64,000 nt of DNA from A07HB70 sp964512675. Lineage in GTDB: Archaea; Halobacteriota; Halobacteria; Halobacteriales; Haloferacaceae. Position numbers and translations under genes: made by a program. The stretch is taken from assembly GCA_964512675.1 (NCBI GenBank), contig CAZEJR010000004.1:1-64000 (forward strand). Direction: 5' to 3'. Positions 26,040 to 34,937 of the stretch are shown piece after piece. Numbering within the stretch: the first letter of the stretch is position 1; each line of letters opens with the position of its first letter. Below the pieces are notes generated by a model. It made no database searches. It was not told the origin of the DNA and worked only from the letters and a program-made list of their open reading frames with translations.

Positions 26040-27761
26040 ATGTCCGCGATCGACCGGCTCCGGCGCGACGTGGTTCCGTCCCTGGACGTCGAATCTCCGG
26101 CGGCGTGGGTTCGGTCGCCCCGGATGCTGCTCGTCCCGCTGCTGGCGGTTCTCCTCTTTATGTTCGTCGGGCCGATGCTGATCTTGGTCCTGTTCTCCGT
26201 CCAGCCCGGCAACAGCCTGTCGCTCGATCCGCTCGGGTGGACCGCGGACAGCTACGTCGCGTTCGCAACCGGTATCGTCACCGGATCCGGTGTCTACGGG
26301 GCGGTGCTGCGGGCGACGACGACGATTAGCGTCCTGACTGTCGTCCTGACCTTTCTCGTCTCGTTTCCGGCGGCATACGCACTCGCGCGAAAGATCCGCC
26401 GGTTCAAGACCGCCCTGCTGGTCGCGATGATCCTTCCACTCCTGACGAGTGTCACTATCCGTGTGCTCGGCTGGGTGATGTTCCTGATGACTGACGGCGT
26501 GCTCTCGAGCGTTCTCGGCACGGTGGGGCTCTCGTACGACTCGCTTCTGTACCAGCAGTCGACGATCGTCTTGGGGACGACGTACGTCTACCTCCCGTTC
26601 ATGCTGTTCCCGATCTACCTGTCGATGCTCTCGATTCCCGAGTCGCTGTACACCGCGGCGTCTGACCTCGGCGCGAGCCGGACGAAGATATTCAGAGACA
26701 TCGTCCTCCCGATGAGTACACCGGGGATCGTCATCGGGTCGCTGTTCGTGTTCGTCCTGTCGCTCGGCGCCTCCGTCGAGTCCGAGCTGCTCGGCGGGGG
26801 AGAGGCGTTCACGATGGCGAGCAACATCGAGTTCTCGTTCGGTGTCGCACAGAACTTTCCGCTGGGGTCCGTACAGGCGGTGTCGCTTCTCGCCATCGCC
26901 GGCGGGAGCGGGGTGTATATCCTCCAGAGCATCGACCTCGAGGACATCGCCCAGCGTGGCGGCGGGTCACAGGGGTCGGCGCGGTCGATCTCTCGGCGCG
27001 AACAGGCGGTCTGGTACGGCTACACGCTGCTCGTCACGCTGTTTCTGATGATGCCCCTCGTGGCTATCATCGTCGCGTCGACACACGCCGCACGGGTGTT
27101 CGGGCTCCCGTACGAGTTCACCCTCGACTGGTACCGGCAGGTGCTCTCCAACGGAACGATCCACAACGCGGTGTTCAACACCCTCAAGATCGCCGTCCCG
27201 ACCACGATCCTCAGCACGGTGATCGGGACGGCGGCGGCGATCGGCTACACTCGTTACACGTTCCCCGGTCGGGATCTGTTCAAGATCGTCGCGCTCCTCC
27301 CGATCTTCTTCCCGCTTTTGATCATCGGCCTCGGGATGTCGATGTGGTCGAACGTGATCGGTCTCGGGAACGGGATTCCCCAGACGATCGTCGGCGAGAC
27401 GGTCTGGATCGCGCCGATCGTGATGTTCGTCGTGTCGATCACCGCACTCGGGATCGACCCGAATCTCGAGGACGCCGCACGCGATCTCGGCGCCGACACG
27501 ACGAAGCTCTACCGCGACGTGGTCCTCCCGCTGGTCGCCGACGGCGTCGTCGCCGGAGCGATCTTCGCGTTCGTGCTCTCCTGGAACAACTACTACATCG
27601 CCTCGTACATGTCCGGGTCGAACATCCTCGTCACGACGTGGATCCACAGCCGGCTGACACAGGGGTTCTCCTCGCTCGTTCCGGCGGTCGCGGCGGTGCT
27701 GTTCTACGTCTCGCTGGTGGCGCTGGCCGCGGCGATCGCCGTCGAGTACCTCGGCGACTGA
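26040..27761 (+). CDS. Fused PotB-PotC-type ABC permease
   Basis: 573 residues containing two complete permease domains in one chain. Each has its own EAA coupling loop: AASDLGASRTKIFRDIVLPM near residue 205 and AARDLGADTTKLYRDVVLPL near residue 480. The halves are joined by a cytoplasmic linker around SQGSARSISRREQ. In most organisms PotB and PotC are separate genes; here the fusion makes the heterodimeric polyamine channel from a single polypeptide. At least twelve hydrophobic segments are present. It is directly coupled to potA. Its binding protein is encoded convergently, 57 bases beyond the stop. Confidence 0.88.
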   Translation: MSAIDRLRRDVVPSLDVESPAAWVRSPRMLLVPLLAVLLFMFVGPMLILVLFSVQPGNSLSLDPLGWTADSYVAFATGIVTGSGVYGAVLRATTTISVLTVVLTFLVSFPAAYALARKIRRFKTALLVAMILPLLTSVTIRVLGWVMFLMTDGVLSSVLGTVGLSYDSLLYQQSTIVLGTTYVYLPFMLFPIYLSMLSIPESLYTAASDLGASRTKIFRDIVLPMSTPGIVIGSLFVFVLSLGASVESELLGGGEAFTMASNIEFSFGVAQNFPLGSVQAVSLLAIAGGSGVYILQSIDLEDIAQRGGGSQGSARSISRREQAVWYGYTLLVTLFLMMPLVAIIVASTHAARVFGLPYEFTLDWYRQVLSNGTIHNAVFNTLKIAVPTTILSTVIGTAAAIGYTRYTFPGRDLFKIVALLPIFFPLLIIGLGMSMWSNVIGLGNGIPQTIVGETVWIAPIVMFVVSITALGIDPNLEDAARDLGADTTKLYRDVVLPLVADGVVAGAIFAFVLSWNNYYIASYMSGSNILVTTWIHSRLTQGFSSLVPAVAAVLFYVSLVALAAAIAVEYLGD

Positions 27762-27818
27762 CGGCTGTGTTCTACACGGTCGTCTGCCGTCGAGTCGAAC
27801 AGAAGGGGACGGCGCCGC

Positions 27819-29057
27819 CTACGACCGGGCCTTCGCCTGCCGCCAGACCGGCTGGAAGTCGCTCAGGTCCGGCACCCGGTCGAAGAACACGGAGCCTTCG
27901 AGAATCGCGTCGAGGTCGTCCGTTCGGAGCACCTCTTTCTGTTCGTCCGTGTACTCGTCGAACACCGACGCCTGTGGGACGACGTTCACGCTGCTGGCGC
28001 CCTGTGGCCACGAGAGGTTCAGGGCCGCCTCCGGCGACTGCAGGTACGCGGCGTAGTTGTCCGCGAGCGGCGAGAGCTCACCCTTGAGGAACGTGTCCTG
28101 TTCGACCCAGATGATGCCGCCCTCGTCGGGGATCACCGTCTTGAACTCCATCCGACCGTCACGCCGGAGCGTCCCCTGGCCGAAGTTGCTCCCCATCAGC
28201 AGGACGTCGATCTCGCCGGACTTGAGCGCCTGATTCTGCGAGGCGATGTCCGGGTAGATCGCGACCGCGTTGTCGACCAGATCGAACGTGGACTGCTTGA
28301 CCTGTTCGATCTCGTCGTCGGAGTGTTGCTTGAACGGGTCGATCCCCTCCCGGAGCATGATCGTCTGGATGATCCAGAAGAACCAGTCCGACACGCCGAC
28401 GTTGTAGTCCTCGGCCCACGCGACGTCGTACGAACTCCAGTCGGACTCGGGGACGACGTCGGTGTTGACCGTCATCGACACCCAGCCCCAGCGCTGTGGG
28501 AGCGCGTAGAGCTGTCCGTCCGGGTCGAACTCGCCGTCCTCGTTTATGTGGCTGAACTTGTAGCCGTTCTCCGGCTTGAACAGGTCGAGGTAGTTGTCGA
28601 ACGTGTACGGTCGCCACGCCTCCTCGTCGAGCGGTCGAAGCAGGTCCTCGTCGTAGGCGTCGACGACGAACGCGTTGTTCGGCGTGAACAGGTCGAACTG
28701 CTCCCACTCGCCGGAGCTGAGCCGGTTGATCGCCTTCGGGTCGTCGGTGAACAGGTCGAGCGAGGTTTCGGCGTCGAACTGGTTCCGGAACGGCTGCTGG
28801 ACGTTCTCCCCGTCGTACCCGGCCCACGTCAGGTGCGAGACGGTCGTGTCGGCCTCCAGTTCGGCCTCCGTCGGCTCCAGTAGCTCGGGGTGAGGCTTCG
28901 CCGGGACGGTCGCCTGCTGCTCTGTCTCCCAGCTCTGCTGTACGCCACTGCCGCCGCCGCTGCTGCCACCACTTCCGGTACAGCCGGCGAGCGCGAGGCT
29001 CGCCGCGCCGACGGTTGCGCCTTTCAAATATGCCCTTCGGTTGAGTTCCTCTGGCAC
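27819..29057 (-). CDS. Polyamine-type extracellular solute-binding lipoprotein (PotD-like)
   Basis: The 412-residue product begins (GTG) with a Tat-lipoprotein signal: NRRAYLKGATVGAASLALAG followed by Cys, the twin-arginine motif and lipobox LAGC. A Gly/Ser linker then precedes a periplasmic-binding-protein fold with VSHLTWAGYDGENVQQPFRN, QLYALPQRWGWVSMTVNTDV and GEIDVLLMGSNFGQG. The protein would be folded in the cytoplasm, exported by Tat and tethered to the membrane to feed the PotA-PotBC transporter, which is encoded convergently. Separate promoter control is likely because it points away from the amine oxidase gene. Confidence 0.88.
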   Translation of the reverse strand: MPEELNRRAYLKGATVGAASLALAGCTGSGGSSGGGSGVQQSWETEQQATVPAKPHPELLEPTEAELEADTTVSHLTWAGYDGENVQQPFRNQFDAETSLDLFTDDPKAINRLSSGEWEQFDLFTPNNAFVVDAYDEDLLRPLDEEAWRPYTFDNYLDLFKPENGYKFSHINEDGEFDPDGQLYALPQRWGWVSMTVNTDVVPESDWSSYDVAWAEDYNVGVSDWFFWIIQTIMLREGIDPFKQHSDDEIEQVKQSTFDLVDNAVAIYPDIASQNQALKSGEIDVLLMGSNFGQGTLRRDGRMEFKTVIPDEGGIIWVEQDTFLKGELSPLADNYAAYLQSPEAALNLSWPQGASSVNVVPQASVFDEYTDEQKEVLRTDDLDAILEGSVFFDRVPDLSDFQPVWRQAKARS

Positions 29058-29182
29058 ACTACCATCTCATCGGCTTCAGGCTATTCAATCTATTGTACGA
29101 ACTCGGCAGACGACGGTCGTACCACACGGCCGCTGGCCGACGATCCGGGCGTCTGCTCGCTTTCGAGCACAGCCCCACGGCG

Positions 29183-29194
29183 AAACTATTAGGT
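29183..29194 (+). promoter_or_regulatory. TATA-like box for the amine oxidase gene
   Basis: AAACTATTAGGT lies 27-38 bases before the ATG at 29221, the spacing expected for a leaderless haloarchaeal transcript. The 163-bp spacer is shared with the divergent binding-protein gene, whose own AT-rich element is probably near 29080-29098, so both could respond to one regulator. Confidence 0.5.
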
Positions 29195-29220
29195 AGAGCG
29201 ATTGCTATCGTCACTCACGG

Positions 29221-31287
29221 ATGACCGCGACAACGCAGTATCCGGTCGACCATCCGCTGGACCCGCTGGCGCCGACGGAGATCGACGCCGCCCGCGATAT
29301 TCTCGAGGACGCGGAGGATATCTCCGACGGAACCCGCTACGTCGAGATCACCCTCAACGAACCCGACAAGGCCGACGTTCGGGCGTACGAGGAAGACGGT
29401 GAGCTGGTCGAGCGAGAGGCAAAGATCGTCGTCCGCGACAAGGACGCCGGAGAGACCTACGAGGGGGTCGTCTCGCTCGACGACGAGACCGTCGTCAGGT
29501 GGGACCACCTCGCGGACGCTCAGCCGCGAATGGTGGGCGAGGAGTTCGTCCAGGTCGAGGAGACGGTCACCGGCCACGAGGGGTTCCGCGAGGCGGTCCG
29601 GAAGCGCGGAGCCGACCCGGATCTGGCGATCGTCACGGCGTGGTCCGCGGGCTACGACTTCGTCCCTGCCGACATCGACAGGGGCCGCCGACTCGCACAC
29701 GGGGTGGCGTGGGTAAAGGGTAGCGAAGACGAACAGGGCGCGAACGCGTACAACCGTCCGCTGTCCGGTATCCACGCCTGGGTCGACCTCGACGAGATGT
29801 CGGTGGTCAAGCTCGTCGACACGGGCGCGAAGAATCCGGACGTCGTCGAGAACCTGAAGACCTACCACTACCGGGCCGAGAACCGCGACCTCCGGGACGA
29901 CCTGAAGCCGTACAACGTCGTCCAGCCGGACGGGCCGAGCTGGGAGGTCGAGGGCCGCGAGGTCGAGTGGCAGAACTGGCACCTCCGGGTCGGGTTCAAC
30001 CACCGCGAGGGGCTGGTGATCCACGACGTCGGCTACGAACAGGACGGCGAGGTACGGAGTATCATCAACCGGGCGTCGTTCCCCGAGGTCGCGACGCCGT
30101 ACAACGACCCGGACCCGGACCACGCGTGGAAGACGCCGTTCGACGTCGGCGAGTACGGTCTCGGCCGGCTGGCGAACTCCCTGACCGAAGGGTGTGACTG
30201 TCTCGGGTATATGCACTACTTCGACGCGGTGATGAACGACGCGGACGGCAACCCGTCCGTCATCGAGAACGCCATCTGCCTCCACGAGGAGGACTACGGC
30301 CTGCTCTGGAAGCACCACGACTGGCGTGCCGGCGACGACGAGGTCCGCCGGAACCGGCGGCTTGTGGTGTCGTTCATCTCGACGATCGGGAACTACGACT
30401 TCGGGTTCTACTGGTACTTCTACCAGGACGGGTCGGTCGAGGCACAGGTCCGACTCACCGGCTGTAACGCGACCGGTCTCACCGCGCCCGGCGAGACGGA
30501 GTCCGGTTACGCGGAGATGGTCGGCCAAGACCACAAGTCGATGATCCACCAGCACGTGTTCACCTGCCGGCTCGACATGGCGGTCGACGGTAGCCAGAAC
30601 TCGGTGCGTCAGGTCGACCTCGAGAGCGTGCCGTACGGACCGGAGGGGTACGACCCCGAACCGTATCAGGAGCCCGACCGGGAGCACTCGAACCGCTACG
30701 GACAGGCCGCCTACGCAGCCCGCCAGACGTACGAGTCCGAGTCCGAGGCGCAGGCGCTGACGAACACACACACCGGTCGGTTCTGGGAGATCGTCAACGA
30801 GAACGAGACAAACGACGCGACCGGACAGCCGGTGGGGTACCGCCTCAAGCAGAAGAGCGGCAGCAACACCGCGTTCGCGGCACAGCCCGGGTCGTCGGAT
30901 ATGAAGCGGCTCGGCCTCGCGGACAAGCACCTCTGGGTCACGCAGTACGACGACGACGAGGTGTTCCCGGCGGGCGAGTATCCGAACCAGAACCCCGGCG
31001 GCGACGGCCTGCCGGAGTGGGCCGAACAGGACCGGTCCGTCCGGGACGAAGACGTCGTGGTCTGGTACAACCTCAACCAGACACACGTCTGCACTCCCGA
31101 AGACTGGCCGATCCTCCCGGCGAAGATGATGTCGCTCAAGCTCGAGCCGACACACTTCTTCGAGGAGAATCCGGCAATCGACGTCCCCCCGGAGCACGAC
31201 ATCAAGAACGTCGAACAGTGGAAGACAGAGAACCAGGAGTCGTTCTCGACGGGGAGTCAAGACCCGGCGACGAGCGACGACGACTGA
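29221..31287 (+). CDS. Copper-containing primary amine oxidase
   Basis: The 688-residue quinoprotein oxidises primary amines to aldehydes with release of ammonia and H2O2. The topaquinone precursor is Tyr392 in STIGNYDFGFYW (NYD), the catalytic base Asp308 in WKTPFDVGEYGLG, and the copper ligands His443 and His445 (MIHQHVF) plus His622 (NQTHVCTPEDWP). Length and order match the TynA/MaoI catalytic domain. No signal peptide is evident, so it probably works in the cytoplasm on amines brought in by the adjacent Pot-type transporter. A leaderless promoter is suggested upstream. The exact substrate is unknown. Confidence 0.93.
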   Translation: MTATTQYPVDHPLDPLAPTEIDAARDILEDAEDISDGTRYVEITLNEPDKADVRAYEEDGELVEREAKIVVRDKDAGETYEGVVSLDDETVVRWDHLADAQPRMVGEEFVQVEETVTGHEGFREAVRKRGADPDLAIVTAWSAGYDFVPADIDRGRRLAHGVAWVKGSEDEQGANAYNRPLSGIHAWVDLDEMSVVKLVDTGAKNPDVVENLKTYHYRAENRDLRDDLKPYNVVQPDGPSWEVEGREVEWQNWHLRVGFNHREGLVIHDVGYEQDGEVRSIINRASFPEVATPYNDPDPDHAWKTPFDVGEYGLGRLANSLTEGCDCLGYMHYFDAVMNDADGNPSVIENAICLHEEDYGLLWKHHDWRAGDDEVRRNRRLVVSFISTIGNYDFGFYWYFYQDGSVEAQVRLTGCNATGLTAPGETESGYAEMVGQDHKSMIHQHVFTCRLDMAVDGSQNSVRQVDLESVPYGPEGYDPEPYQEPDREHSNRYGQAAYAARQTYESESEAQALTNTHTGRFWEIVNENETNDATGQPVGYRLKQKSGSNTAFAAQPGSSDMKRLGLADKHLWVTQYDDDEVFPAGEYPNQNPGGDGLPEWAEQDRSVRDEDVVVWYNLNQTHVCTPEDWPILPAKMMSLKLEPTHFFEENPAIDVPPEHDIKNVEQWKTENQESFSTGSQDPATSDDD

Positions 31288-31298
31288 CTCGACGGGCG

Positions 31299-32105
31299 GT
31301 GTCACGGGACCCGTCGGGGCACCTCTCGCTCCGCAGCCGGCTGTGTTCCGACCCCGGACCCGTCGGACGGGTCGCTCGCCGGACGGCACTCGCCCTGCTG
31401 ACCGTCGGCGTTCTCTCGTGTCTCGCGACGACACCCGTTGCCGCACACGGCGCCGCCGCCGGAGACCGCCTCGACGCCGGCACAGTGCTCGGCGTCGCAG
31501 CCGCGTCGGGGCTCCTCGTCGGTCTGTTTGGCGTCGCGTCGGGACACCGCCGGTGGCTGGCTGCTCCGTCATCCGGACGGCGGTACGCGACCGACGTCGG
31601 ACTCGTGGTGCTCGGGCTGGGATTCGCCCTGCCGGCCCTCGCGTCGACCCCGGCCCTCGCGGCGACGGGCGTCGTCGTCGGCGGGGTGACAGCCGTCCTC
31701 CTGGTGCGCCACACGCGATACGGGCTCTGTTCGTCCTGTGGCCGACAGACGGACGTCGCCGCCGGCGCGCTCGCGGCCCACCGCGCTGTCGAGGGCCTCG
31801 TCCTCGGTGCGGCGACGGCTGTCGGAGGGGCAGTCGGCGTCGTCGGTGCCGCTCTCGTCGTCGGTCACACCGCGGTCGAGGCGGGACTCCTCGGCCACGC
31901 GTACGGACGCACGAGCGCCGGCTGGGGAGTCGCCGTCGTCGTCGGCCTCCAGTCGGCGCTTGTCTTCGGCGGGGCCGTCGGCGTGGTCGCGCCGCGACGC
32001 GTCTCTCCTGCCGTCGAGACAGCCGTGCTCGCCGCGGTGGGGGCCGTGCTGTTCGCCGCCGGGGTCGACGGCGTTCGCACTCGGCTCCCGACAGCCGGAG
32101 CCTGA
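31299..32105 (+). CDS. Polytopic membrane protein, possibly metal-related
   Basis: About 268 residues from the GTG at 31299, twelve bases after the amine oxidase stop. Seven or eight hydrophobic segments are visible. Two stand out for polar residues inside the membrane: AAHRAVEGLVLGAATAVGG and LVVGHTAVEAGLLGHAYG, each with His followed four residues later by Glu, a pattern reminiscent of but not identical to ZIP metal transporters. RYGLCSSCGRQTD between segments contains a CxxC. I cannot assign the family firmly. It could be co-transcribed with the copper enzyme upstream, which would fit a metal role, but this is inference. Confidence 0.55.
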   Translation: MSRDPSGHLSLRSRLCSDPGPVGRVARRTALALLTVGVLSCLATTPVAAHGAAAGDRLDAGTVLGVAAASGLLVGLFGVASGHRRWLAAPSSGRRYATDVGLVVLGLGFALPALASTPALAATGVVVGGVTAVLLVRHTRYGLCSSCGRQTDVAAGALAAHRAVEGLVLGAATAVGGAVGVVGAALVVGHTAVEAGLLGHAYGRTSAGWGVAVVVGLQSALVFGGAVGVVAPRRVSPAVETAVLAAVGAVLFAAGVDGVRTRLPTAGA

Positions 32106-32337
32106 ACGCCGCGCCGAACGGCAGCGCCCGCGTCTGTCGCCCCACGGCTGCGACGACCGACCCGACTTCACGCTCCAGCCGCCGGCTGCCCCGGACGCCG
32201 CAGCGGTCCGTGGTCTCGCCGGACTGCTCGAGGTCCGCCGCTCGCGGGCTACGGCCCCGCCGACGCCGGCGTCGCTCGACCGGCCCTGTCTCGTCGGGCC
32301 GTGTCGTCGTCTCGCGCCCGACGCCACGACCGTACGC

Positions 32338-32664
32338 TCACTCCTCGCCCGCCTCGAGTCGGTACTCCCACGCCTCGTAGCCGCCGGCCATGCTCCTGAC
32401 CGTGTCGGAGTCTCCGACGCCCTCGTAGCTCCCGATCAGCCGTGCGGCCTGGACCGAGGACTGCCCGATCGGACAGGCGACGACTACGTCCTCGCCCCAG
32501 TCTACCTCGTCGACCCGGCGCGGGAGGTCCGGCAGCGGGACGTTTATCGCCGTCGGGATGTGCCCCCTGCGGTACTGTGCCGGCTGACGGACGTCGACGA
32601 CCTGTACGTCGTCGCCGGCGTCTAGCTTCCGCTTGACCGCCTCGGGGGTGACCTCCTCGACCAT
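32338..32664 (-). CDS. Single-domain rhodanese-like protein
   Basis: The 108-residue sulfurtransferase-like protein has the active-site loop ACPIGQSSVQAA with Cys64. N-terminal VQVVDVRQPAQYRRGHIPTA (CH2A motif) and the C-terminal MAGGYEAWEYRL block fit the family. Rhodaneses carry persulfide sulfur for tRNA thiolation, molybdopterin or ubiquitin-like protein pathways. The active loop is six residues like thiosulfate sulfurtransferases. Its neighbour on the same strand, 113 bases upstream, is a JAMM desampylase-like protease, suggesting a link to SAMP biology. Confidence 0.9.
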   Translation of the reverse strand: MVEEVTPEAVKRKLDAGDDVQVVDVRQPAQYRRGHIPTAINVPLPDLPRRVDEVDWGEDVVVACPIGQSSVQAARLIGSYEGVGDSDTVRSMAGGYEAWEYRLEAGEE

Positions 32665-32777
32665 CAGCGTCCGCCACCGTTCGGCTGCCGCCGTCTGTCA
32701 CCGGCTGCGGTCGCGCTCTGTGTCGGCTCGCTCACACTCCCGCGTACGCCTGGTCCGTAATGAGCGGTTCGCCCGCC

Positions 32778-33191
32778 TCAGGCGACCGCGACCGTCTCGG
32801 CCTCGAACCGTTCCGCGTCGTCGCGCCAGCGCCAGCTCCCGACGAACGGCTGGCCGTCCAGCGCGCAGACGACGTACGACCGGTCGGGCCACGCGGCCCG
32901 TGCGACGTCGGTCTCGCTCGGCCCCGGCGGGCCGGCGGGGTGGGAGTGGTAGAACCCGACGACGGACCGTCCGGCGTCCGCGACCGACTCGAAGATCGCC
33001 AGCTGCTCCTCCGGGTCGATCCGGTAGCGAACCGTCGGCTGCTCGGCGGCGTTCCGGGCTCGGTAGACGGCCTCGACACGGCTCTTGCCCTCGCCGTACG
33101 TCCCCGCGAGGACGCCACAGACCTCCTCGTCGCCGCCCTCGCGGGCGTGGCGCACGACCGCGTCGTACGCCGTCCGGGCCAGCGCGATCAC
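32778..33191 (-). CDS. JAMM/MPN+ metalloprotease (HvJAMM1-like desampylase)
   Basis: A 137-residue minimal JAMM domain. The zinc and catalytic residues are visible: Glu23 in EEVCGVLAG, and HSHPAGPPGPSETD with His82, His84 and Asp95 (HxHPxG...SxxD). In Haloferax, HvJAMM1 removes ubiquitin-like SAMP proteins from targets, and this protein has the same size and architecture. GTG 33191 (VIALARTAYDAVV) is preferred to a TTG nine codons earlier because the family's first strand begins there. It is encoded just upstream of the rhodanese gene on the minus strand. Confidence 0.88.
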   Translation of the reverse strand: MIALARTAYDAVVRHAREGGDEEVCGVLAGTYGEGKSRVEAVYRARNAAEQPTVRYRIDPEEQLAIFESVADAGRSVVGFYHSHPAGPPGPSETDVARAAWPDRSYVVCALDGQPFVGSWRWRDDAERFEAETVAVA

Positions 33192-33266
33192 GGTTGACCC
33201 TCGGGGCCGCGGAGACAAGTCGGCGTCGACCGGCCGTGACGTCCCGCGACTCGCCGGACACCCCGT

Positions 33267-34012
33267 CTACACTACCCGGTTCGCCAGTGGCTCGCCCGCC
33301 GCCAGCCGCCGGCGGTTCTCCCGGACCAGCGCCGCGACGCGCTTGACGTAGTCCCGACTCGCCGCCGCGGCGTGCGGCGTGACGACCACGTCCTCCAGCC
33401 CCCACAGCGGCGAGTCCTCCGGCAGCGGCTCGGTCTCGAACACGTCCAGGGCGGCGACGAGCGCCGACTGGTCGACCACGCCGCCGCGGGCGACGTTGAC
33501 CGTAGGCGTCCGCATCGCGTCGGGGATCGCCCCGTCGACGAGCGCTTCGGTGTCGTCGGTCAGCGGCACCGCGAGGACGACGAACCGCGCGTCTGCGAGG
33601 GGCCCCCTCGTGGTCGGTCGCCGGGTCCCCCCGGTCGACGCCGGCGACGGGCGCCGGCGTCCACCGCACCCCGCTCACGTCCATCCCGAGCGCGTCGGCG
33701 CGCGTGGCGATGCCGCGTCCGAGGGTACCGAGGCCGACGACACGGAGCGACTCGCCGTGGCTACCGGTGCTGTTCGTGAGCGCCACCCCCGTCGTCGCGC
33801 AGGTCGTCGAACGGGAAGCGGTCGACGCCGGTCTGTACCGAGTGGACCCGCGAGGAACGTCTCCGTCGTGCGCGAACGTGACCAGCGTGTCACGGCCGTC
33901 GAGTGTCGTGTCGCTCTCGACGACGCCGACCTCGCCCGCGTCGTCTCCCGCGAGCAGACGCCGGCGGGAACACCGCGTCGACGGAGCCGTGGATCCCGAG
34001 CGTGTCGGTCAC
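33267..34012 (-). pseudogene. Decayed D-isomer-specific 2-hydroxyacid dehydrogenase
   Basis: Fragments of one NAD-dependent 2-hydroxyacid dehydrogenase appear in order but in different frames: DTLGIHGSVDAVFPP near 34000; ALTNSTGSHGES near 33780; the nucleotide-binding RVVGLGTLGRGIATRADALG; then LADARFVVLAVPLTDDTEAL, PTVNVARGGVVDQSALVAAL and DVFETEPLPEDSPLWG to the stop at 33267. At least two frameshifts are needed, one of them an extra G near 33785. Segments normally present are missing in frame: about 45 residues between HGES and the Rossmann motif, and about a dozen between ALVAAL and DVFETEP. The total of 746 bases is roughly 200 short of an intact gene. Clearly non-functional. Confidence 0.85.
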
Positions 34013-34154
34013 GGCTCCCCGGTCGACGGGACGACACGAGACGCTCCCGGTCGTGACGCCCGGGCGTCACGCGGGGGGCTACGGGCCGACCCGACCCGGA
34101 CGTCGGTCGAGGAATATCCCTGTCGTTATCTGCGGACGCCACACACGAGGCGGT

Positions 34155-34937
34155 GTGATCGACGTGACCATCGTGGGGTGCGGGAACCTCGGGAGCGCCC
34201 TGATCGAGGGGCTGTCACAGAGCGGGGGACACGACGTCACCGCCTACGACGTCGACGAGGCGGCGCTGGAGCGGGTGGCGCCACACGCCACGCGGACGAC
34301 GACGGACGTCGAACGGGCGGCGGCGTCGGCCGTGGTGGTCGTCGCGGTCAAGCCGGACGTCGTCGGCCCCGTCGTGTCGGAGTTCGGGCCGCACCTCGCC
34401 CCGGGGCAGACGGTCGTCACCGTCGCCGCGGGCGTCTCACGCGCCCACGTCGCGGCGAGGACGGACGCGACGGTCGTGCGGGTGATGCCGAACCTCGCGG
34501 CGTCGACCCGGGACACCGCCGCGGCGGTCGCGTGGGACGACCCGGACGAGGCCGTCAGCGAGATGCTGGCCGACCTCGGCGAGTACGTCGAGATCGACGA
34601 GGAGCTGATGGACGCCGCGACGGCGCTCAACGGGAGCGGCCCAGCCTTCGTCTTCTACGTGATAGGGGCGATGAAGCGGGCTGCGGTCGCGGAGGGGATG
34701 GACCCGGAGGCCGCACAGGTGCTCGCGGCCCAGACGGTCGTCGGCGCGGGCGAGACGGTCCTGGGGTCAGACCGGAGCGTCGACGACCTGATCGACGCCG
34801 TCTGCTCGCCCAACGGCACGACAATCGAGGGGATGGAGGTGCTGTGGGACAGCACGGTCGCGGACGACCTGGGCCGGGCGCTGGCGGCGGCGACCGACCG
34901 CTCTCGCGAACTCGCGGCGGAGCACGCCGATGAGTGA
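34155..34937 (+). CDS. proC: Pyrroline-5-carboxylate reductase
   Basis: The 260-residue enzyme performs the last step of proline synthesis, reducing P5C with NAD(P)H. The N-terminal Rossmann motif is VTIVGCGNLGSALIEGL. The C-terminal dimer/active region reads ALNGSGPAFVFYVIGAMKRA and VLGSDRSVDDLIDAVCSPNG, the family's conserved SPGG-TT-like loop (SPNGTTIEGMEVL). GTG 34155 is used; a second in-frame GTG lies three codons on. It is the first gene of a tight proC-proB-proA operon, overlapping proB by eight bases. Confidence 0.93.
   Translation: MIDVTIVGCGNLGSALIEGLSQSGGHDVTAYDVDEAALERVAPHATRTTTDVERAAASAVVVVAVKPDVVGPVVSEFGPHLAPGQTVVTVAAGVSRAHVAARTDATVVRVMPNLAASTRDTAAAVAWDDPDEAVSEMLADLGEYVEIDEELMDAATALNGSGPAFVFYVIGAMKRAAVAEGMDPEAAQVLAAQTVVGAGETVLGSDRSVDDLIDAVCSPNGTTIEGMEVLWDSTVADDLGRALAAATDRSRELAAEHADE

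Noticed and set aside
31299..32105. Naming the membrane protein a ZIP metal transporter
   Set aside because: His-to-Glu spacing in two spans is suggestive, but the overall span order and motif are not close enough to claim the family.
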